Of a DNA stretch of 36,316 nt, positions 31,652 through 36,316 are shown in pieces. A program made the position numbers and the translations under genes. The number at the start of each line of letters is the position of its first letter. Position 1 is the stretch's first letter. The DNA comes from Dichomitus squalens LYAD-421 SS1. Taxonomy: Eukaryota; Basidiomycota; Agaricomycetes; Polyporales; Polyporaceae. The notes under the pieces are model-generated. The model saw only the letters and a list, made by a program, of their open reading frames with translations. It was not told the DNA's origin and searched no databases. The stretch spans positions 390,074 through 426,389 of the forward strand of contig NW_006766906.1 of NCBI RefSeq assembly GCF_000275845.1, in the 5' to 3' direction.

Positions 31652-33285
31652 ATGCCAGGCACGACATTACCCTCGGTGCCCCGCTGGGTCGCGTCCCCAA
31701 CCACCAAGGAAGCTCGCAAGTAGATATACTCCAGCTCATTGTACTGACAATACTCATGATTGACATTCACAGTTGATTGGGCAGAGCTGCCGGTCATCGA
31801 CTTCTCCAAAGCGAATACACCGGAGGGTCGTGCGGAGCTCGCGCCTCGAGTGCGTGACGTCATGCGAACGGTCGGATTCATGTGCATTGTCAATCACGGC
31901 TTGACTCAGTCTCAGGTACGTACTCGACATGTGTATATCAGGAGTGCACTCCTCACGGCTCATCGCTGGCAACCCCTCAATCAAGACCGAGCGCATGTTT
32001 GACATCGGCGATGTGGTGTTCAGTCAGGTTCCGGAGGAAGAGAAGATACAATTCTCGTCAAAGCTCAAGGAGGAAGGAACGAGGATTGGATACAAGCCCC
32101 GACAGCTATTCGTGAGTCCAACCGATTGTCTTGCCATGTCACGATGCATACTGAACATGTGCCACCTCGCTGCAGGTGACGGACAACGGGGTACGCGACC
32201 AATACGAACAGTACGCAGGTAGGAAGCCTTCCTGCTGCTGATTCCGGTTGTGCGCGCGATGAACCATATCCACGGCGCTTCCCGTAGTGCACCGTACGGT
32301 GTTTGGTAGACAGAAACATCCAAAGGCGCTAGAGCTTTACCTTCCCGAAGTGCGCGCGTTTGCAGAGCACAACCACCATGACGTTCTCCACAATATTTTG
32401 AGGTACGTGAAGGAAACGAAGATGATATTCGCAGGCTAGACGTTCTGTGCTAGGCTCCTCGCTCTGGGAATGGAGATACCTGAAGAGACGTTCGTCAAGA
32501 TGCATGGTTTTGATGCTACCGGGGACTCGCATGGTGGGTCCATTTATTGCACACTCATCAATAACGTACGGCTCATTGCTGGACCCATAGTTCGCTGGAT
32601 CAAATAGTGAGCAGCGGAATGTCCAGTGTCCCTTCTGTGAGCTCATCGCCCGTATACAGCTTTCCTCTGACAGAGGAGGATGAGGTCAAGACGAACCACG
32701 TCTGGCTTAGGGGGCATACCGGTGAGCGATCTTCTGGCGCGCTCTCCGGTTTGGTGGCAGCTATGCTCAAGCATGCTTTCACAGACACCGGGACTGTAAC
32801 GATCTTATACAGTCAGCCCATCTCAGCCCTCCAGATCCAGTCACCCGACCATAAATGGCGCTGGGTCAAGCACATCGACAATGCCCTGGTAATACCTGGC
32901 GCATCCTTGGTGGGCACTCATATGCTAACGTCCGAATGTTCAGGTGGTCAACATCGGCGAGTCGATGGAGATGCTCTCTGGCGGTTTCTACAAAGCGACA
33001 ATCCACCGTGTTGTCCAGCCTCCCGCGGATCAGCACGGTCTTATCCGCCTCGGAATGTACTATTTCGCTCTAGCGGACGATGATGTGAAGCTCGTTCCTG
33101 TCGAGAGTCCCGTGCTCGAGCAGGAGGGCGTGACGCGGATGTCCGAGGACGGGCCTGCGCTGACCATGGAGGAGTTGCGGAAGATACGCTACCGTGCGTT
33201 CGGGCTGAAGGAAGCAAATACGGCAGCGGGCGGGGAAGAGCACATCGTCGAGAACGGTGTAGTGGTATTGAAGTACTACAACTGA
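31652..33285 (+). CDS. 2OG-Fe(II) dioxygenase (isopenicillin N synthase-like), copy 1, ten exons
   Basis: Exons are 31652-31715, 31773-31915, 31986-32111, 32176-32218, 32288-32402, 32454-32533, 32591-32606, 32660-32721, 32785-32888 and 32944-33285, giving 364 aa. The N-terminal DIOX_N-type part has LPVIDFSKA and GFMCIVNHGLTQSQ. The catalytic part has the iron-binding HxD (H215, D217, split by an intron) and distal His H272 in KATIHRVVQPPADQ, with R286 for 2-oxoglutarate. The family's usual RxS is RLG here. The first intron has a GC-AG donor (gcaagt), needed for phase. Exon 7 is only 16 nt. This fold oxidises small molecules, often in secondary metabolism or nucleobase/plant-hormone-like chemistry; the substrate cannot be told from sequence. 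It is paired in tandem with copy 2. Confidence 0.88.
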
Positions 33286-33305
33286 AGTGTTCGAAACCCA
33301 TCATC

Positions 33306-33437
33306 ATGCACACTTCCATCTCTTCTGCGACTCTGCTTGAAAGACGCTTCAGTGAGATTGATCTGACACCAGAGCAAAAGAAACGTGACGAGATCTTTGT
33401 GCACGGCTTGCAGCTAGTGAGATGGTACAGTAACTAA
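33306..33437 (+). CDS. Possible 43-aa small ORF between the dioxygenases
   Basis: The ATG lies 20 nt past the stop of dioxygenase copy 1. The frame includes LTPEQKKRDEIFVHGLQL, which looks more protein-like than chance, and may be a remnant of another gene. I do not recognise it, and it may simply be untranslated 3' sequence. Confidence 0.15.
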   Translation: MHTSISSATLLERRFSEIDLTPEQKKRDEIFVHGLQLVRWYSN

Positions 33438-33964
33438 GCGGTGAGTCTATCCCAGAAATTCTCACCAAGTCCACGAAGTATTGACGCGATCATCCAAAGC
33501 CTAGATCAGCGCATTTTTGCGCGACTTGTTTCCAAACGAGAGAAGTAAACCCTACATCTTGATTATCTGAGGTTTGCACGGAGAGGCTTGGTTGATTCTA
33601 AAAACGCTTCTTTCAGACTCCTCTTGGAGTTTGAGAGCAGTTAGCGGGAGGCCGCACAGTCCGATGGCTATACTTACAAAGCGCGTTCTACATCTGAAGA
33701 GACGTGTTATATCTATCGCGCAGCATCGAAGGACCAAATACGCAAATACGTCCCTCCGTGGAAGGTCTCGCACGCTAAGACCCTGGATTGGTCAGGTAAG
33801 TCTTCTTCAGACTGGGAGAGACTGAACTTTACCGGCCCCCCGTGTCTCCGCAATCACATCCTTCTCTCCACTCTCCACTTCAAAAGGACGTCGTCCTTCC
33901 TTGCTACTGTGCTCTCTGAGATCTGATACTGCCTCTTCACGTCTTTGTATAGGCCTGATCAAGA
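33438..33964. other. Spacer between tandem dioxygenases
   Basis: No supported gene. The right part contains the duplicated upstream block (33818-33845) and a pyrimidine-rich stretch before the ATG of copy 2. Confidence 0.4.
33818..33845 (+). promoter_or_regulatory. Conserved upstream block of dioxygenase gene 2
   Basis: Near-identical to 31506-31533: GAGACTGAACTTTACCGGCC followed by CCCCGTGT. It is embedded in otherwise diverged flanks. Confidence 0.5.
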
Positions 33965-35584
33965 ATGCCCGTCGCGACGCTGCCCCCCGTACCCCGCTGG
34001 GTTGTACCTTCGCCTACGAAAGAAGACCGTCAGTATATTGACTACCCCCAACTCCTATTGTGACGCTTATCCTGCATCTTTGCAGTCGACTGGGAACAAC
34101 TTCCGGTTATCGACTTCTCACAGGCAAGCACACCAGAGGGTCGTGCAGAGCTTGCGCCGCGCGTGCGAGACGTCATGCGTACCGTGGGGTTCATGTGCAT
34201 TGTAAATCACGGATTGACGCAGAGTCAGGTATGTACCGTATGGCGCATGTTGTTACCACGCAGCTTAGGTGTCGTCTCTCACATACGACCAGACAGCACG
34301 CATGTTTGACATCGGGGATGTAGTGTTTAGTAAGGTTCCCGAGGAGGAGAAGCTCCAGTATGCATCGAATCTCAAGGAGGACGCCACGAGGATAGGATAC
34401 AAGCCCCGTCAGGTTTTTGTCAGTGCAATCGATGGCTCCCTACTGCGTGCTTGCTAAAAACAAGGTCATATTGCCATAGATGACGGACAATGGAGTTCGC
34501 GACCAACACGAGCAGTATGCCGGTAAGCGACGGACCAACTGACCGGACTTTCACTCGGGACGAACCTACTCTGACACCATCGCCAGTACACCGCACAGTG
34601 TTTGACAGACAGAAGCATCCGAAGGCACTAGAGCCGTTCCTTCCCGAGCTGCGCGCGTTCGCAGAGCACAACCATTACAACGTTCTTCACCAAATTCTCA
34701 GGTACATCTCAGAGGCGAGACAATTAAGGGAAAGCTAACAGCATATCAGACTGCTCGCCCTGGGCATGGAGATTCCCGAGGAGACGTTCGTCAAGATGCA
34801 TGGTTTTGGCGCTGCTGGGGACTCTCACGGTGGGTCCTCTTCGCACATATCTGAAGGGCGTACGGGTGACTGTATTGCATGTGTAGTTCGTTGGATCAAG
34901 TAGTAAGCTAGGGAGTGTCTCAAGTCCCGTCGTCGCACCTGATAGCAGTGCCTAGTTACCCATTGACAGAAGAAGATGAGGTCAAGACGAATCATGTGTG
35001 GCTCAGGGGACATACAGGTCAGTCCCTCTCCTGTGTGCCCGCGTCATCTGCTTGCACTTTTACAGAAGTTACCTCACCAGATGCCGGAACGGTGACAATC
35101 CTGTACAGTCAGCCAATTGCAGCACTTCAGATCCAATCTCCAGACACGAAATGGCGATGGATCAAACATATCGACAATGCCCTAGTGAGCTCTACCTCAT
35201 CCTTGCTTTTTGTATCCAAATTGATGGCAAAATACCCAGGTGGTCAACATAGGGACATCGATGGAAATTCTCTCCGGTGGCTTCTACAAAGCGACGATCC
35301 ATCGTGTCGTACAGCCACCCGCTGATCAGCGCGGCCTGATCCGTCTGGGGATGTATTACTTTGCTCTCGCCGACGACGATGTCAAACTCGCACCGGTCGA
35401 AAGTTCTGTATTGAAGCAGGAAGGCGAGCCGAGCGGCTCCGAGTCTGGGACTACGCTTACTATGGGCGAGTTTCGGAAGATGCGTTACAGGGCGTTCGGT
35501 CTGAAGGAGGCGAAGCGCACGGACACGGGGAAGGAAGAGCATATCATCGTTAATGGCGTCGTTGTCGTGAAGTACTATAATTGA
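33965..35584 (+). CDS. 2OG-Fe(II) dioxygenase (isopenicillin N synthase-like), copy 2, ten exons
   Basis: Exons are 33965-34028, 34086-34228, 34303-34428, 34480-34522, 34587-34701, 34750-34829, 34887-34902, 34956-35017, 35081-35184 and 35240-35584, giving 365 aa. The first nine exons have exactly the same lengths and phases as copy 1, and only the last differs (by one codon). Catalytic residues are kept at the same positions: H215, D217, H272 and R286, again with RLG in place of RxS. All introns are GT-AG, including the first (gtcagt), where copy 1 has GC. Intron sequences have diverged while exons remain close, so the duplication is not brand new. It probably acts on the same or a related substrate as copy 1. 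Confidence 0.88.
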
Positions 35585-35888
35585 ACGCCCTGATTCCTGG
35601 CAAACTGAGATGACTATTCAAAATGATACTGGGGAACGGCGAGTCGCTCGCAAGCGTTCTCACGCGTCTGGAGCGCCATTGCACCCTTCCAAGCCTAACA
35701 TTCCGAGGCTTGCATGTACACTCTAGTACTACTGCCTTGTGCCGGGACTTGAACCGCTGATATGGCATGCTTTCAGCGAAGCTCCACCCACCACTGCTCC
35801 TCATCGCCGTAGTAAGGCCGACTCTCTCTGTTTGGGCAGGGATATCAGTTAGATAAATTTTTCAATCCTTATAGTTATAGTAAAACGC
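35585..35888. other. Spacer after dioxygenase copy 2
   Basis: No gene seen. A tRNA-like B-box on the minus strand near 35745-35755 does not fold into a tRNA. Confidence 0.35.
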
Positions 35889-36266
35889 GAATTATTTGGC
35901 CCAAATGTTATAGTGGCCCCTCCAAATATTTGAGACGGTTGGAGGGATGTCCCCCCCGGATATTCGAGACGAATCCCAAATATTTGGGACGTATGTAGGA
36001 GCGAGGGGAGGAGGGTACTCCCCTCCACCAAATATTTGTCAAATATTTAGCCTTAGCGCTACATAGCGCTATGTACGGAGGAACATGATCGTGTCATCCG
36101 TCCAAATATTTCAGAGCCTCATGAAATATTTGAGCAGATTTCTCCAGTTGAGAAGCGCCACGCGTAATCGAAAAATACCATACAAATATCTCAGCGAGAT
36201 ATTTGGAGAATATTTGGTCCCCTTCTCGCGCACGTCGTGGCCTACCTCAGTCTTGAGATATATTTG
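35889..36266. repeat. Cluster of palindromic AAATATTT motifs
   Basis: About a dozen exact or near copies of the palindrome CAAATATTTG occur in under 400 bp: near 35901 (variant), 35922, 35960 (variant), 35976, 36027, 36038, 36103, 36124, 36183, 36197, 36209 and 36256. One copy is the perfect CCCAAATATTTGGG. The surrounding DNA is not otherwise tandemly repeated, so this is a motif cluster and not a satellite. It could be the subterminal binding-site region of a DNA transposon extending past the window, or a MADS-box-type (C-W8-G) regulatory cluster. Confidence 0.65.
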
Positions 36267-36316
36267 TTGTGCGGAACATATACTTACAGCTCCCTGACAC
36301 AAGTCTACAATAATCG

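Noticed and set aside
35735..35812. tRNA-like sequence on the minus strand with GGTTCAAGTCC
   Set aside because: The B-box word and a 5-bp end match are present, but the T-stem does not pair and no A-box or proper anticodon arm can be drawn.
1..36316. CRISPR arrays, operons or bacterial-style signals
   Set aside because: Spliced genes and fungal families show this is eukaryotic nuclear DNA, and no regularly spaced repeat-spacer pattern is present.

Overview
This is fungal nuclear DNA, most likely from an Agaricomycete (mushroom or polypore type basidiomycete). The genes have many short introns (about 45-90 nt), coding sequence is GC-rich, and several families here are typical of that group: a Plavaka transposase, a DUF6532 protein, basidiomycete-type HET proteins and a many-exon 2-oxoglutarate (2OG) oxygenase pair. 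All exon boundaries below were worked out by eye from splice sites and reading phase.

Layout. 1-440: 3' end of a LINE reverse transcriptase. 617-8422: a 7.8-kb DNA transposon with an 18-bp terminal inverted repeat (TIR; 17 of 18 match). It holds two divergent, apparently intact genes: a 1080-aa Plavaka transposase (minus) and a 780-aa DUF6532-type protein (plus). ACTAAT-type repeats sit just inside both ends. 8930-10030: decayed ABC transporter. 10655-11691: HNH-nuclease-domain gene. 12169-15212: a HET gene split by a 558-bp TIR element with a TA target duplication. 15280-15430: a second HET N-terminal fragment. 16182-20312: the conserved Timeless/Tof1/Swi1 replication-fork gene, nine exons. 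21174-23297 and 24725-26824: two intact HET genes. 26830-31650: mostly unexplained DNA with coding-like relics. 31652-33285 and 33965-35584: tandem 2OG-Fe(II) dioxygenases with the same ten-exon structure. 35889-36266: a cluster of palindromic AAATATTT motifs running toward the window end.

How it fits together. One housekeeping gene (tof1) lies in a neighbourhood of fast-evolving accessory genes. These are HET-domain allorecognition or cell-death proteins in at least four copies or fragments, mobile elements, and a recently duplicated oxidase pair. The most notable items are the two-gene Plavaka element, and the small TIR element that cuts a HET gene between its first conserved motif and the rest while supplying a new in-frame ATG to the downstream part.
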